Assembly (NCBI RefSeq): GCF_004367745.1
Contig: NZ_CP037993.1
Location: 1,116,001 to 1,180,000, forward strand
Direction of reading: 5' to 3'
Origin: Herbaspirillum huttiense
Lineage (GTDB): Bacteria; Pseudomonadota; Gammaproteobacteria; Burkholderiales; Burkholderiaceae_D
DNA length: 64,000 nt
Part shown: positions 54,005 to 63,658 of the stretch, piece after piece
How positions within the stretch are numbered: position 1 is the first letter of the stretch
How the letters are laid out: every line of letters starts with the position of its first letter
Made by a program: the position numbers and the translations under genes
Notes under the pieces: generated by a model
What the model saw: the letters and a program-made list of their open reading frames with translations, nothing else
What the model was told of the DNA's origin: nothing
Database searches by the model: none

Positions 54005-54940
54005 TTAACGCAATGCGTCGACGATCTGCTCCAGCTTCACTGCATCAGCCGCGAACTGGCGGATGCCTTCGGCCAGTTTTTCGGTGGCCATCGCATCGCC
54101 GTTCAAGGCCAGGCGGAAGGCTTTTTCGTCCAGGGAGATGCGCTCGATATCGGCGGCATCCGCCGCTTCCTTGCTCAGCTTGCGCTCGACCGGGCCATCG
54201 GTGTCGGCCAGCTTCTGCAGCAGGTCCGGGCTGATGGTCAGCAGATCGCAACCGGCCAGCTCGACGATCTGCGAGGTATTGCGGAAGCTGGCGCCCATCA
54301 CTTCAGTGGCGTAGCCGAACTTGCGGTAGTAGTTGTAGACCGCCTTGACCGACTGCACGCCCGGGTCATCGCTGCCGGTGTAGTCCTGGCCGGTGGACTT
54401 CTTGTACCAGTCATAGATGCGGCCGACGAAGGGCGAGATCAGCTGGACACGGGCTTCGGCGCAGGCAATGGCTTGCGGCAGCGAGAACAGCAGGGTCAGG
54501 TTGCAGCGGATGCCATCCTTTTCCAGGATCTCGGCGGCGCGGATGCCTTCCCAGGTGGAGGCGATCTTGATGAGCACGCGCTCGCGGGCAATGCCGGCTT
54601 CTTCGTACAGGCGGATCAGTTCGCGGCCCTTGGCCACTGTGCCCTCGGTGTCGAAGGACAGGCGTGCATCGGTCTCGGTGGAGACGCGGCCGGGGATCAG
54701 CTTCAGGATTTCCAGGCCGAAGGCGATCAGCAGGCGGTCGATGATCTCATCGGTGCTCTTGCCGGCGTGGGCCTTCACGACCGATTCCAGCAGCGGCTTG
54801 TACTCGGCCTTCTGCACCGCCTTGAGGATCAGCGAGGGATTGGTGGTGGCGTCCTGCGGGGCGAAGGCCTTCATCGCCTGGAAGTCGCCGGTATCGGCCA
54901 CGATGGTGGTGTACTGCTTCAACTGGTCAAGCTGGCTCAT
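54005..54940 (-). CDS. tal: Transaldolase
   Basis: A 311-residue cytoplasmic transaldolase moving a dihydroxyacetone unit between sedoheptulose 7-phosphate/glyceraldehyde 3-phosphate and erythrose 4-phosphate/fructose 6-phosphate. [10 protein letters not shown] at 32-41 and the Schiff-base Lys125 in [12 protein letters not shown] are diagnostic; length matches E. coli TalB (317). ATG 54940 has AGGA six bases upstream; a longer frame to 54991 adds an unrelated tail. Last gene of pgi-zwf-hexR-tal, 105 bp after hexR. Confidence 0.93.
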   Translation of the reverse strand: MSQLDQLKQYTTIVADTGDFQAMKAFAPQDATTNPSLILKAVQKAEYKPLLESVVKAHAGKSTDEIIDRLLIAFGLEILKLIPGRVSTETDARLSFDTEGTVAKGRELIRLYEEAGIARERVLIKIASTWEGIRAAEILEKDGIRCNLTLLFSLPQAIACAEARVQLISPFVGRIYDWYKKSTGQDYTGSDDPGVQSVKAVYNYYRKFGYATEVMGASFRNTSQIVELAGCDLLTISPDLLQKLADTDGPVERKLSKEAADAADIERISLDEKAFRLALNGDAMATEKLAEGIRQFAADAVKLEQIVDALR

Positions 54941-55045
54941 GGAAAGTCCTGTTGCTAAAGAGAATGAAGGGGACAACGGCATTGTACGCATTGGCGCTGC
55001 GCTGTCTGTCGGTCAATGACTGATCCTTGATCCGTCGCAGTCCTC

Positions 55046-55906
55046 TCAACGGAAGAAGGAATCGAATTGCATGTCGAATTTCTGCAGCGATTTCTGGGCG
55101 TTCTGCATCTTCTTGCGGAATTCCGGTCCGCGTCGCAGGGCCAGGCCCACGGCGAGGATGTCGATCACCACCAGGTGCGCCAGGCGCGCCGAGATGGGCG
55201 TATAGGGATCGATGTTGAAAGACAGGTCGATGGGCACCAGCACCGTCGCCAGTTCGGCCAGCGGTGTACCGGACGGGCCCAGCACGATGATGTCGGCACC
55301 GCCCTTGCGGGCCAGCTGGATCGAGCGCAGCAGGGCGGCATTGCCGCCACGCTGCGAGATCGCCACCACGCAGTCGCCAGCCTTGAGCAGCGAGGCCGCG
55401 ATGCTGTGGATGTGCGGGTCGGAGTAGGCCACCGTGGGTACGCCCGAGCGGAAGAACTTGTGCTGGGCGTCGTTGGCCACGATGCCGGAGGTGCCCTGGC
55501 CGTAGAACTCGATCTTGTTGGCGCGCGCCAGCACGTCCAGCGCCAGCTGGATCGCATCCGGGTTCAGGTGGTTGCGCAGATCCAGCAGGGTGTTGATGGA
55601 GCGGCTGCAGATCTTGTTGACCAGGTCGGCGGCGAGGTCATCCTGCGCCAGCGTTTCATCCGCACCGGGCAGGGCCAGTGCCAGGCTCTGCGCTAGCTTC
55701 AGCTTGAAGTCGTGCCAGCCCTCGTAACCGATGGCGCGGCAGAAGCGGATCACGGTCGGTTCCGAGACTTCCGCATTCTTGGCCAGCGCCGTCAGGTTCT
55801 CCGCCAGGGCCAGCTGCGGATTGGCGAGGATGGTCGCCGCCACTTTCTTCTCCGACTTGGAGAGGGAGTTGATGTGGGTGCGGATGGAATCGAGCAGCAT
55901 GGACAT
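55046..55906 (-). CDS. hexR: HexR, RpiR-family regulator
   Basis: A 286-residue regulator with an N-terminal RpiR-type helix-turn-helix (SEKKVAATILANPQLAL; AKNAEVSEPTVIRFCRAIGY, ~17-62) and a C-terminal SIS sugar-phosphate domain (~125-265; GQGTSGIVANDAQHKF, VAISQRGGNAALLRS). HexR homologues repress zwf, edd and eda and are released by 2-keto-3-deoxy-6-phosphogluconate. The gene lies inside the pgi-zwf operon, 32 bp after zwf, and HexR-type boxes occur before pgi and edd. Role as HexR is well supported by context. Confidence 0.88.
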   Translation of the reverse strand: MSMLLDSIRTHINSLSKSEKKVAATILANPQLALAENLTALAKNAEVSEPTVIRFCRAIGYEGWHDFKLKLAQSLALALPGADETLAQDDLAADLVNKICSRSINTLLDLRNHLNPDAIQLALDVLARANKIEFYGQGTSGIVANDAQHKFFRSGVPTVAYSDPHIHSIAASLLKAGDCVVAISQRGGNAALLRSIQLARKGGADIIVLGPSGTPLAELATVLVPIDLSFNIDPYTPISARLAHLVVIDILAVGLALRRGPEFRKKMQNAQKSLQKFDMQFDSFFR

Positions 55907-55938
55907 GGCAGTGGCCTGGTGACGCTAAGCGTGTGGCC

Positions 55939-57405
55939 TCAGACCTCGGGCAGCGCTTCTTCGCGCCACTGCAGGCCATCGCGGCCGATCAGTGCGCTCG
56001 CGGCAGCCGGGCCCCAGGTGCCGGCGTTGTAGGGCACGGGGTCGGCTTCCTGCTGGTCCCAGTAGGTGAGGATGGGTTCGACCCATTCCCAGGCGGCTTC
56101 CAGTTCGTCGCTGCGCATGAAGAGCGTGAGGTGACCGCGCAGCACGTCCAGCAGCAGGCGCTCGTAGGCGTCCATGCGCGGGGTCTTGAACTTCTCGCGG
56201 AAGTCCAGTTCCAGTTCCACCGGGCGTAGGCGCATGCCGTCGCCGGGCTGCTTGGCCATCAGGTTCATGTGCAGACCTTCGTCCGGCTGCAGGCGGATCA
56301 CCAGGCAGTTGGGCGTGTCGTTCTGATGCGCGAAGATGGCGTGCGGCACGCTCTTGAAGCGCACCACGATCTCGGCCAGCGAATCGGCCATGCGCTTGCC
56401 GGTGCGCAGGTAGAAGGGCACGCCGGCCCAGCGCCAGGTATCGATCTCGGCCTTTACGGCGACATAGGTCTCGGTGCGCGAATCGGGATTGGCGTCGGCT
56501 TCCTTGCGGTAGCCGGGCACGGCCACGCCATCCACGTGACCGGCGCGGTATTGGCCGCGCACCACGTTCATGGCCAGGGTGGTCGGGGTAAAGCGCTTGA
56601 GCGAGCGCAGCACTTTCAGTTTTTCATCGCGCACGGCGTCGGCCGAGTTCGATACCGGTGGCTCCATGGCCACGATACAGAGCAATTGCAGCAGGTGGTT
56701 CTGCAGCATGTCGCGCAGGGCACCCGAGGTGTCGTAGTAATCGAAGCGGCCACCGACGCCGAGCTCTTCGGCGATGGTGATCTGCACGTCGGAAATCCAT
56801 TCACGACGCCACAGCGGTTCGAACAGCACATTGCCGAAGCGCAGCGCCAGCAGGTTCTGCACCGCCTCTTTACCGAGGTAGTGGTCGATACGGAAAATCT
56901 GCGATTCCTGGAAGTAGCGGCCCACTTGCGCGTTGATGTTGCGCGCGCTTTCGAGGTCGCGACCCAGCGGTTTTTCCAGCACCACGCGTGAGGTCGGCGT
57001 AACCAGGCCGGCCTTGGACAGGTTCTCGCAGATCGAAGCGAACAGGCTGGGCGGCGTGGCCAGGTAGAACACGCGCGCCAGGCCGTCGACTTCGCGCAGG
57101 GCTTCTTTCAGGTGGCTGAAGCTGCCGGCTTCCTTGGCATTGACCGAGGCGTATTGCAGGCGGTTGGTGAAGCGGTCCCAGACGCTGGCGTCCAGGTTGG
57201 CGGCCGGCACGTGGGGTTTGGAATCCTTTTCCACCAGCTTGAGGAAATCCTCACGCGATTTTTCATCGCGGCCCAGGCAGATGATGCGGGCATCGGCCGG
57301 CAGGTCGCGCGCGCGCTCGCGGGCGTACAGCGCCGGCAGCAGCTTGCGCATCGAGAGGTCGCCGGTGCCGCCGAATAAAACCAGATCGAAATCAGAAGTA
57401 GCCAT
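55939..57405 (-). CDS. zwf: Glucose-6-phosphate 1-dehydrogenase
   Basis: A 488-residue dehydrogenase oxidising glucose 6-phosphate to 6-phosphogluconolactone with NADP. The nucleotide loop FGGTGDLSMRKLLPALY is N-terminal; the active-site RIDHYLGKE with its catalytic His is intact; the C-terminal domain has EAYERLLLDVLRGHLTLF-like text. Length matches the family (~490). It follows pgi by 51 bp. No 6-phosphogluconolactonase (pgl) gene is next to it, which is unusual compared with pseudomonad zwf-pgl-eda clusters. Confidence 0.94.
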   Translation of the reverse strand: MATSDFDLVLFGGTGDLSMRKLLPALYARERARDLPADARIICLGRDEKSREDFLKLVEKDSKPHVPAANLDASVWDRFTNRLQYASVNAKEAGSFSHLKEALREVDGLARVFYLATPPSLFASICENLSKAGLVTPTSRVVLEKPLGRDLESARNINAQVGRYFQESQIFRIDHYLGKEAVQNLLALRFGNVLFEPLWRREWISDVQITIAEELGVGGRFDYYDTSGALRDMLQNHLLQLLCIVAMEPPVSNSADAVRDEKLKVLRSLKRFTPTTLAMNVVRGQYRAGHVDGVAVPGYRKEADANPDSRTETYVAVKAEIDTWRWAGVPFYLRTGKRMADSLAEIVVRFKSVPHAIFAHQNDTPNCLVIRLQPDEGLHMNLMAKQPGDGMRLRPVELELDFREKFKTPRMDAYERLLLDVLRGHLTLFMRSDELEAAWEWVEPILTYWDQQEADPVPYNAGTWGPAAASALIGRDGLQWREEALPEV

Positions 57406-57456
57406 GGTGTGTGTTGTCTCTTGTGCGTGAAGTAGCGGGTTGGCGCTACGTGGTTG

Positions 57457-59127
57457 CTAGCCTTGCTGCCCGGTGCGGGCTGCCTCGCGCGCCAGTGCGA
57501 TCAGGGCGCTGGTGGAGGCATCGTGCCGCGCGGCATCGGGTGCGGTGTCGGATTTCAGTTCGGCCAGGATGGTCTTGGCCAGCACCTTGCCCAGTTCCAC
57601 GCCCCACTGGTCAAAGCTGTTGATGCCCCAGATTGCGCCCTGCACGAAGGTCTTGTGCTCATAGAGCGCAATCATCGCGCCCAGCGCATGCGGGCTCAGT
57701 TCGGGCAGCAGCAGGGTATTGCTGGGACGATTGCCGTCAAAGGTTTTGTGCGGGATCAGGGCCGCGAGTTCCGCCTCCGGCACACCCTGTGCCTGCAGGT
57801 CGGCGCGCACTTCGTCGGCGTCCTTGCCGCGCATGAAAGCTTCCGACTGCGCGAAGCAGTTGGCCAGCAGCGCTTCCTGATGCTCGGCAATGGCGTGTGA
57901 AGGTTTGAGTACGGCGATGAAATCGATGGGCGTGATGTCCGTGCCCTGGTGCAGCAGCTGGAAATAGGCGTGCTGGCCATTGGTGCCGACGTCGCCCCAG
58001 ATGGCCGGGCAGGTCTGTACCGAGACCGGTGTGCCGTCACGGGTGATGCGCTTGCCGTTGCTCTCCATGTCCAGCTGTTGCAGGTAGGCCGGGAAGAAGC
58101 GCAGCCATTGGTGATAGGGCGCAATGGTGAGCGAGGCGCTGTCGAGGAAGTTGCGGTTCCAGATCCCGACCAGGGCCTGGATCACCGGCATGTTCGATTC
58201 CAGCGGTGCTTCGCGGAAATGGCGGTCCATGGCGTGGGCGCCGGCCAGGAATTGCGCGAAGTTGTCATAGCCGATCAGCAGGGCGATCGGCAGGCCGATC
58301 GCCGACCACACCGAGTAACGGCCACCGACCCAGTCCCAGAAGGGGAACATGTTCTCGGTATCGATGCCGAAGGCCGAGACTTCTTTGGCATTGGTGGAGA
58401 CGGCCACGAAGTGCTTGGCCAGATCTTCGGACTTGCCATGCTGCAAGAACCACGCGCGCGCCGACTTGGCGTTGAGCATGGTTTCCTGGGTGGAGAAGGT
58501 CTTGGAGGCGACGATGAAGAGCGTAGTCTCGGGATCGATGCGCGAGAGCACCTCATCCAGGTCATGGCCATCGACGTTGGAAACGAAATGCGCCGTCAGG
58601 CGAGCGTGGCGATAATCGCGCAGGGCGGTACAGACCATCTGCGGGCCGAGGAAGGAGCCGCCGATGCCGATGTTGACGATGTCGGTGATCTCGCGCCCGG
58701 TGTAGCCGCGCCATTGGCCGCTGCGTACGCGTTCGGAGAAGGCGCGGATGTGCTGCAAGACCGCGTGAACCTCCTGCGCCACGGGCTGTCCGTCCACTTG
58801 CGCGGTGCGATCATCAGCCGGTGCGCGCAGGGCAGTGTGCAGGACGGCGCGTTGTTCGGTAAAGTTGATCTTCTCGCCGCTGAACATGGCTTCGCGCAGG
58901 GTTTCCACGCCGCGCTCGCGGGCCAGGCTCAGCAGCAGGTCCAGCGTATCGGCATTGAGGCGGTTCTTGGAGTAGTCCAGCAGCAGCCCGGCGGCACGCA
59001 CGTGCATGCGCTCGAAACGGTCGGGCTGTTGGGCGAACAGGTCGCGCAGATGCCATTGAACTGCCGTAGCGTGATGTGCTTGCAATGCCTGGAAGGCGGC
59101 CGTGTCGGTCAGGGCGGTGGTATGCAT
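57457..59127 (-). CDS. pgi: Glucose-6-phosphate isomerase
   Basis: A 556-residue isomerase interconverting glucose 6-phosphate and fructose 6-phosphate. IGIGGSFLGPQMV, the SIS signature DWVGGRYSVWSAIGLP, GTNGQHAYFQLLHQG and the C-terminal EHKTFVQGAIWGINSFDQWGVELGK are all present. First gene of pgi-zwf-hexR-tal and divergent from edd-eda across a 323-bp control region; a HexR-like box lies about 105 bp upstream of its start. Confidence 0.95.
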   Translation of the reverse strand: MHTTALTDTAAFQALQAHHATAVQWHLRDLFAQQPDRFERMHVRAAGLLLDYSKNRLNADTLDLLLSLARERGVETLREAMFSGEKINFTEQRAVLHTALRAPADDRTAQVDGQPVAQEVHAVLQHIRAFSERVRSGQWRGYTGREITDIVNIGIGGSFLGPQMVCTALRDYRHARLTAHFVSNVDGHDLDEVLSRIDPETTLFIVASKTFSTQETMLNAKSARAWFLQHGKSEDLAKHFVAVSTNAKEVSAFGIDTENMFPFWDWVGGRYSVWSAIGLPIALLIGYDNFAQFLAGAHAMDRHFREAPLESNMPVIQALVGIWNRNFLDSASLTIAPYHQWLRFFPAYLQQLDMESNGKRITRDGTPVSVQTCPAIWGDVGTNGQHAYFQLLHQGTDITPIDFIAVLKPSHAIAEHQEALLANCFAQSEAFMRGKDADEVRADLQAQGVPEAELAALIPHKTFDGNRPSNTLLLPELSPHALGAMIALYEHKTFVQGAIWGINSFDQWGVELGKVLAKTILAELKSDTAPDAARHDASTSALIALAREAARTGQQG

Positions 59128-59231
59128 GAGTTGGGTGTCGGTTGGCTGTCTTGACCTGGTTGGCAGCGCGGCCGGCCGTGGTCATGTTCTCGGGGCAACG
59201 CGGTTGACTATACATCAAATGTCGCCAAAGT

Positions 59232-59246
59232 GGTAGTTTCACTACA
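59232..59246 (-). promoter_or_regulatory. HexR-like box before pgi
   Basis: On the minus strand TGTAGTGAAACTACC, a pseudopalindrome that differs at two positions from the TGTARTNAAATTACA pattern remembered for HexR. It lies ~105 bp before the pgi start. Confidence 0.5.
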
Positions 59247-59409
59247 GTTTATGACCGGCCCGTTACATTGCCGTGCGGCATCGGCGCGCTGCGCCCCAAA
59301 GCCGGAAGTGATAAGGGTTTTGAAGTGGAATGATGTTGACCAATGAAAAGACGGGCGCGACTGGCCTGCTGCAGTGCTCTAAGTGTATGATTTCATTCGG
59401 CCAAAATTG

Positions 59410-59424
59410 TGTAGTAAAATTACA
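59410..59424 (+). promoter_or_regulatory. HexR box before edd
   Basis: TGTAGTAAAATTACA, a full match to the HexR-type pattern, 26 bp before the edd start codon and one base before the GntR-type operator. Confidence 0.72.
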
Positions 59425-59425
59425 G

Positions 59426-59439
59426 TGTTAACGCTAACA
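59426..59439 (+). promoter_or_regulatory. GntR-type operator before edd
   Basis: TGTTAACGCTAACA, identical to the core of the second gntT operator (36218-36231), placed between the HexR box and the edd ribosome site. It links gluconate uptake to the Entner-Doudoroff genes. Confidence 0.75.
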
Positions 59440-59450
59440 GGAAACCGACA

Positions 59451-61322
59451 ATGTCTCTCAACGCTACCTTAGCCAGCGTCACCCAACGCATCGCCGAACG
59501 TAGCCGTCCTTACCGGACCGCTTATCTCGAACGCCTGGAAGCCGCGCGCCGCAAGGGCGCGCAGCGTGGCGCGCTGGCCTGCACGAACCTGGCGCACGGC
59601 TTCGCCGCCTTCCCCGCCAATGACAAGCTGAAGTTGAAGGAAGACAAGGCTCCGTCGCTGGCCATCGTCTCGGCCTACAACGACATGCTGTCGGCGCACC
59701 AGCCCTTCGAGCGTTTCCCCCAGATTTTGAAAGAAGCCGCGCGTGAAGCCGGTGCCGTGGCGCAATTCGCTGGCGGCACCCCGGCCATGTGCGATGGCGT
59801 GACCCAAGGCCAAGCCGGCATGGAGATGTCGCTGTTTTCGCGCGACGCCATCGCCATGGCCACTGCCATCGCGTTGTCGCACAACATGTTCGATGCGGCG
59901 CTGTACCTGGGCGTATGCGACAAGATCGTGCCGGGCCTGTTGATCGGCGCGCTGCATTTCGGCCATCTGCCGGCCGTGTTCGTGCCTGCCGGTCCGATGA
60001 CCAGCGGCATGAGCAACAGCGACAAGGTCAAGATCCGCCAGCTCTACACGGCTGGCAAGATCGGCCGCGCCGAGCTGCTGGAAGCGGAATCGAAGTCCTA
60101 TCACGGGGCCGGTACCTGCACCTTCTACGGCACCGCCAACAGCAACCAGATGCTGATGGAAGCCATGGGCCTGCACCTGCCGGGCGCAGCCTTCATTACC
60201 CCCAACACGCCGCTGCGCGATGCGCTGACCGCTGCGGCCGCCAAGCAGGCTGCCAAGATCACCGACCTCGGTTCGCAATACACGCCGGTGGGCCGCATGA
60301 TCGATGAAAAGTCCATCGTCAATGCCATCGTCGCGCTGCACGCTACCGGTGGCTCCACCAATCACACGCTGCACCTGGTTGCCATCGCCAAGGCCGCCGG
60401 CATCGTGATCGACTGGGACGATTTCGACAAGCTCTCGGCCGTGGTGCCGCTGATCACCAAGATCTACCCCAACGGTACGGCCGACGTGAACCACTTCCAT
60501 GCGGCGGGTGGCACCGGCTTCGTGCTGCGTGAGCTCATCGATGCCGGCCTGATGCATGACGACGTCACCACCATCCTGGGCCAGGGCCTGCGCCAGCACT
60601 GCAAGGAGCCGATGCTGGCAGCTGAAGGCGAGAACGGCCGTCCCGGCATCGTCACCTGGCACGATGCTCCCGCCACGAGCGGCGACGAAGGCGTGCTGGG
60701 CACGGTGGCCAAGCCGTTTGCAGCCGATGGTGGCCTGAAGCTGCTGCAGGGCAACCTCGGCCGCGCGGTCATCAAGATCTCGGCGGTCAAGCCCGAGCAT
60801 CGTGTGGTGGAAGCACCTGCCGTGGTATTCCATTCGCAGGAATCCTTCATGGCCGCCTTCAAGGCCGGCGAGCTGGATCGCGACTTCGTGGCCGTCATCA
60901 CCTTCCAGGGTCCGCGTGCCAATGGCATGCCGGAGCTGCACTCGCTGACTCCGGCGCTGGGCATCCTGCAGGACAAGGGCCGTCACGTGGCGCTGGTGAC
61001 CGATGGCCGCATGTCGGGCGCATCGGGTAAAGTACCGGCCGCGATCCACGTTACGCCGGAAGTGCTGGGCGGTGGTCCGCTGGGACGCGTTCGCACCGGT
61101 GACATCATTCGCCTGGACGCCGATGCGGGTACGCTGCAAGCCAAGGTGGAGGCAGCCGAGTGGGAAGCACGTGGCCTGGACAGCAGCGACCTGTCGGGCA
61201 ATCAGCACGGCATGGGCCGCGAATTGTTCAGCCTGTTCCGCAACGCGGTGGGAACCGCAGAAGAGGGTGGCGCCACCTTTGGCCTGCCGCCGATTTTTGA
61301 GAAAGAGAAAGTCACGGTATGA
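59451..61322 (+). CDS. edd: Phosphogluconate dehydratase
   Basis: A 623-residue IlvD/Edd-family [4Fe-4S] dehydratase that turns 6-phosphogluconate into 2-keto-3-deoxy-6-phosphogluconate. Cluster Cys residues lie in [20 protein letters not shown] and in [16 protein letters not shown]; the [18 protein letters not shown] segment and the C-terminal [19 protein letters not shown] are family signatures. Length matches E. coli Edd (603). AGGAAA precedes ATG 59451. It overlaps eda by four bases and is controlled by adjacent HexR-type and GntR-type sites. Confidence 0.95.
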   Translation: MSLNATLASVTQRIAERSRPYRTAYLERLEAARRKGAQRGALACTNLAHGFAAFPANDKLKLKEDKAPSLAIVSAYNDMLSAHQPFERFPQILKEAAREAGAVAQFAGGTPAMCDGVTQGQAGMEMSLFSRDAIAMATAIALSHNMFDAALYLGVCDKIVPGLLIGALHFGHLPAVFVPAGPMTSGMSNSDKVKIRQLYTAGKIGRAELLEAESKSYHGAGTCTFYGTANSNQMLMEAMGLHLPGAAFITPNTPLRDALTAAAAKQAAKITDLGSQYTPVGRMIDEKSIVNAIVALHATGGSTNHTLHLVAIAKAAGIVIDWDDFDKLSAVVPLITKIYPNGTADVNHFHAAGGTGFVLRELIDAGLMHDDVTTILGQGLRQHCKEPMLAAEGENGRPGIVTWHDAPATSGDEGVLGTVAKPFAADGGLKLLQGNLGRAVIKISAVKPEHRVVEAPAVVFHSQESFMAAFKAGELDRDFVAVITFQGPRANGMPELHSLTPALGILQDKGRHVALVTDGRMSGASGKVPAAIHVTPEVLGGGPLGRVRTGDIIRLDADAGTLQAKVEAAEWEARGLDSSDLSGNQHGMGRELFSLFRNAVGTAEEGGATFGLPPIFEKEKVTV

Positions 61323-61948
61323 AGACCACACTGGAAATCATGCGCGCCTCGCCGGTCATCCCGGTGATCGCCATCGACAAGTTCGAACACGCCGTGCCGC
61401 TGGCACGCGCCCTGGTCGCGGGCGGGATCCGCGTGCTGGAAATCACCCTGCGCACCGAACACGGCCTGCCGGCTATCCGTGCGATTGCCGAGTCGGTGCC
61501 GGACGCCATCGTGGGCGTGGGTACGCTGACTTCGCCCGAAGAGTTCACTGCTTCGCGTGATGCAGGTGCGGTCTTTGGCGTCTCGCCGGGCCTGACCCCG
61601 GCGCTGATCGAAGCGGCCAAGCGCAGCGGCCTGCCGCTGCTGCCGGGCGTGATGACGCCTTCCGAAGTGATGGCCGCGCGCGAAGCGGGCTTCCGTCAGT
61701 TGAAGCTGTTCCCGGCCGTGCCGGCCGGTGGCGTGGGCATGCTCAACGGTATTGCCGGTCCCTTGTCCGATGTGTCGTTCTGCCCGACGGGCGGTATTAC
61801 GCAAGAGACGGCACCGCAGTTCCTGGCGTGCAAGAACGTCGTGTGCGTAGGCGGCTCCTGGCTGACCCCGAAGGCGGCCATCGAGGCCGGTGACTGGGAC
61901 AAGATCACCGAGATCGCCAAGGCGGCGGCTGCGTTGAAGAAGGCTTGA
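61319..61948 (+). CDS. eda: KDPG aldolase
   Basis: A 209-residue aldolase splitting 2-keto-3-deoxy-6-phosphogluconate into pyruvate and glyceraldehyde 3-phosphate. The Schiff-base Lys129 is in [13 protein letters not shown], Glu41 in [11 protein letters not shown] acts as general base, and [12 protein letters not shown] is conserved. Its ATG overlaps the edd stop (ATGA), so the two steps are translationally coupled. A strong terminator follows 60 bp later. Confidence 0.95.
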   Translation: MKTTLEIMRASPVIPVIAIDKFEHAVPLARALVAGGIRVLEITLRTEHGLPAIRAIAESVPDAIVGVGTLTSPEEFTASRDAGAVFGVSPGLTPALIEAAKRSGLPLLPGVMTPSEVMAAREAGFRQLKLFPAVPAGGVGMLNGIAGPLSDVSFCPTGGITQETAPQFLACKNVVCVGGSWLTPKAAIEAGDWDKITEIAKAAAALKKA

Positions 61949-62007
61949 GTTTTCCACAGCCTTGAGAGAGGACGGTGCCGGGTTTTTCCGGCCGTCTGAT
62001 CGAATCA

Positions 62008-62044
62008 AAAAAGCCCCGGTTTGCAGCCGGGGCTTTTTGTTTTG
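62008..62044 (+). terminator. Terminator of edd-eda
   Basis: A perfect 12-bp stem AAAAAGCCCCGG / CCGGGGCTTTTT (62008-62019 with 62027-62038) with a 7-base loop and a T-rich tail. The A-run on the other side makes it bidirectional, serving the convergent DUF218 gene too. Confidence 0.9.
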
Positions 62045-62045
62045 G

Positions 62046-62615
62046 TCATTGTCTGCTGCCCAGCCAGTAGGCTGGTAGTGCGATCATTTCGCGTGCGAGG
62101 GAATAGAAATCACGGGCTTCAAAGTAGTTCGCATGTGCTGAATGAACGGTGTCGATGCCGACGCGGTGCAGCGCGTAACGGCTGCGCGGAATGTGGAAGA
62201 ACTGCGTGACGACCAGGGCGCTGCGTAAGCCCTGGGCCTGCATGATCGCTGCGCTGTTGACCGCCGATGCCATGGTCGTGTTGCCCTGCTCATCCAGAAG
62301 GATGGCCGAACGGGGAACGGATTGTACTTCGCTCAGGTAGGTGGCCATGACTTGCGCCTCGCTGAAGCCTTCCTTACCCGTGCCTCCGCTGACGATGATG
62401 TGCCGGAACATGCCTTGCCGATACAGTTCGGCGGTCTTGTCCAGTCTTGCGCGCAGGCGGTCAGAAGGCGTGCCGTCCGGCATGACCTTGGAGCCGAGCA
62501 CGATGCCTGCATCGCTCTTCTGGATGTCATCGAGCAGGCCGGTCAGTACGATGCCCAGCAGGCATGTCATGACGATCAAGAGGACGCTTGTCGTGATGAT
62601 GATGAGTCGTTTCAT
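62046..62615 (-). CDS. DUF218 (YdcF/SanA-like) membrane-anchored protein
   Basis: A 189-residue protein with an N-terminal membrane anchor (RLIIITTSVLLIVMTCLLGIVLTGLL) and a DUF218 domain: DAGIVLGSKVMPDGTPSDRL, HIIVSGGTGKEGFSEAQVMATYL, ALVVTQFFHIPRSRYAL. Relatives include SanA, linked to envelope barrier function, and YdcF; the biochemical activity is not established. Most of the chain should face the periplasm. Its start at 62615 follows the lgt terminator. Confidence 0.82.
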   Translation of the reverse strand: MKRLIIITTSVLLIVMTCLLGIVLTGLLDDIQKSDAGIVLGSKVMPDGTPSDRLRARLDKTAELYRQGMFRHIIVSGGTGKEGFSEAQVMATYLSEVQSVPRSAILLDEQGNTTMASAVNSAAIMQAQGLRSALVVTQFFHIPRSRYALHRVGIDTVHSAHANYFEARDFYSLAREMIALPAYWLGSRQ

Positions 62616-62653
62616 TGGAGTGGTCGGAGGGTGATTGCAGGGTGATGAATCAA

Positions 62654-62697
62654 GAAAAAAGGGCGGGCGCGATGGATATCGCTGCCCGCCCTTTTTG
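62654..62697 (-). terminator. Terminator between lgt and the DUF218 gene
   Basis: A GGGCGGGC / GCCCGCCC stem (62661-62668 with 62684-62691), extended inside by GCGAT / ATCGC around a GGAT loop. An A-run before it and T-run after make it bidirectional; on the minus strand it ends the lgt transcript. Confidence 0.85.
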
Positions 62698-62733
62698 CCT
62701 GTCTTTGTTTTTCTTTTACCAGTTTTTGCTTGT

Positions 62734-63570
62734 CTAGTTCTTGGCCACTACTGCCGGCTCCACCGGCGCTTGCGCCTGCTGCCTGAGCCTGTAAGCCAGC
62801 ACCAGCAAGATGATCCCCAGCACGATCATCGGCACCGACAGCATCTGCCCGGCCGAGATGGTGATGCCACCGAAATGCACCTCATAATCCGGCACGCGGA
62901 AGTACTCGGTGAAGAAGCGCGCGCAGCCATACAGCAGCGAGAACATGCCCGCCACCGCCATGCGCGGACGTGAGTGGCGCGCGAAGATCCACAGGATGAT
63001 GAACAGCAGGATGCCATCGACCAGCATCTGGTAGATCGGCGAAGGATGGCGCGGGATGTTGTCGACGTTGGGCCAGATCATGGCCCAGGGCAGCGAAGGA
63101 TCGGCCGGACGGCCCGGCAGTTCTGCATTGATGAAGTTGCCCAGGCGGCCGGCCGCGTACCCCAGCGGCACCATCGGTGCGATGAAGTCCATGATGTCCA
63201 TCAGGTTGCGGCCGCGCTTGCGGCCCCACAGGTACATCGCCAGCATCACGCCCAGGAAGCCGCCGTGGAAGGACATGCCGCCCTTCCAGACCGCGATCAT
63301 GTCGGCCGGATGCGCAAAGTAATACGCCGGGTTGTAGAACAGGATCTCGCCCAGCCGCCCGCCCAACACCACCCCGAGCACGCCATAGAAGAGCATGTCG
63401 TCGAGGTCTTCCTTCTTCCAGCCGACGGCGGCGATGTGCGGCTGCTTGATGCGCAGGCGTCCCAGCGCAATGAATTGGGCAAAGGCCAGCAGGTACATCA
63501 GGCCATACCAGTGGACGGCCAGCGGCCCGATGTGGATGGCGATCGGGTCGGGCATGGGGTGGACTAGCAT
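62734..63570 (-). CDS. lgt: Prolipoprotein diacylglyceryl transferase
   Basis: A 278-residue inner-membrane enzyme that adds diacylglyceryl from phosphatidylglycerol to the lipobox Cys of prolipoproteins. About seven helices; the essential His in [13 protein letters not shown] and the signature [15 protein letters not shown] are intact, with IYQMLVDG and YFRVPDYE later. ATG 63570 is chosen because upstream frame content is unrelated; ATG 63555 five codons later is possible. It would modify, among others, the OsmB-like lipoprotein at 2861. Confidence 0.94.
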   Translation of the reverse strand: MLVHPMPDPIAIHIGPLAVHWYGLMYLLAFAQFIALGRLRIKQPHIAAVGWKKEDLDDMLFYGVLGVVLGGRLGEILFYNPAYYFAHPADMIAVWKGGMSFHGGFLGVMLAMYLWGRKRGRNLMDIMDFIAPMVPLGYAAGRLGNFINAELPGRPADPSLPWAMIWPNVDNIPRHPSPIYQMLVDGILLFIILWIFARHSRPRMAVAGMFSLLYGCARFFTEYFRVPDYEVHFGGITISAGQMLSVPMIVLGIILLVLAYRLRQQAQAPVEPAVVAKN

Positions 63571-63658
63571 GAGTTTGATCTTTCTGTTGTTGGGCGGAAC
63601 GGCGGTTGGAGCACGCCGCCTTGCGCAAGTTCGCAGCAGCGATTCCCGTGCAATGGGA

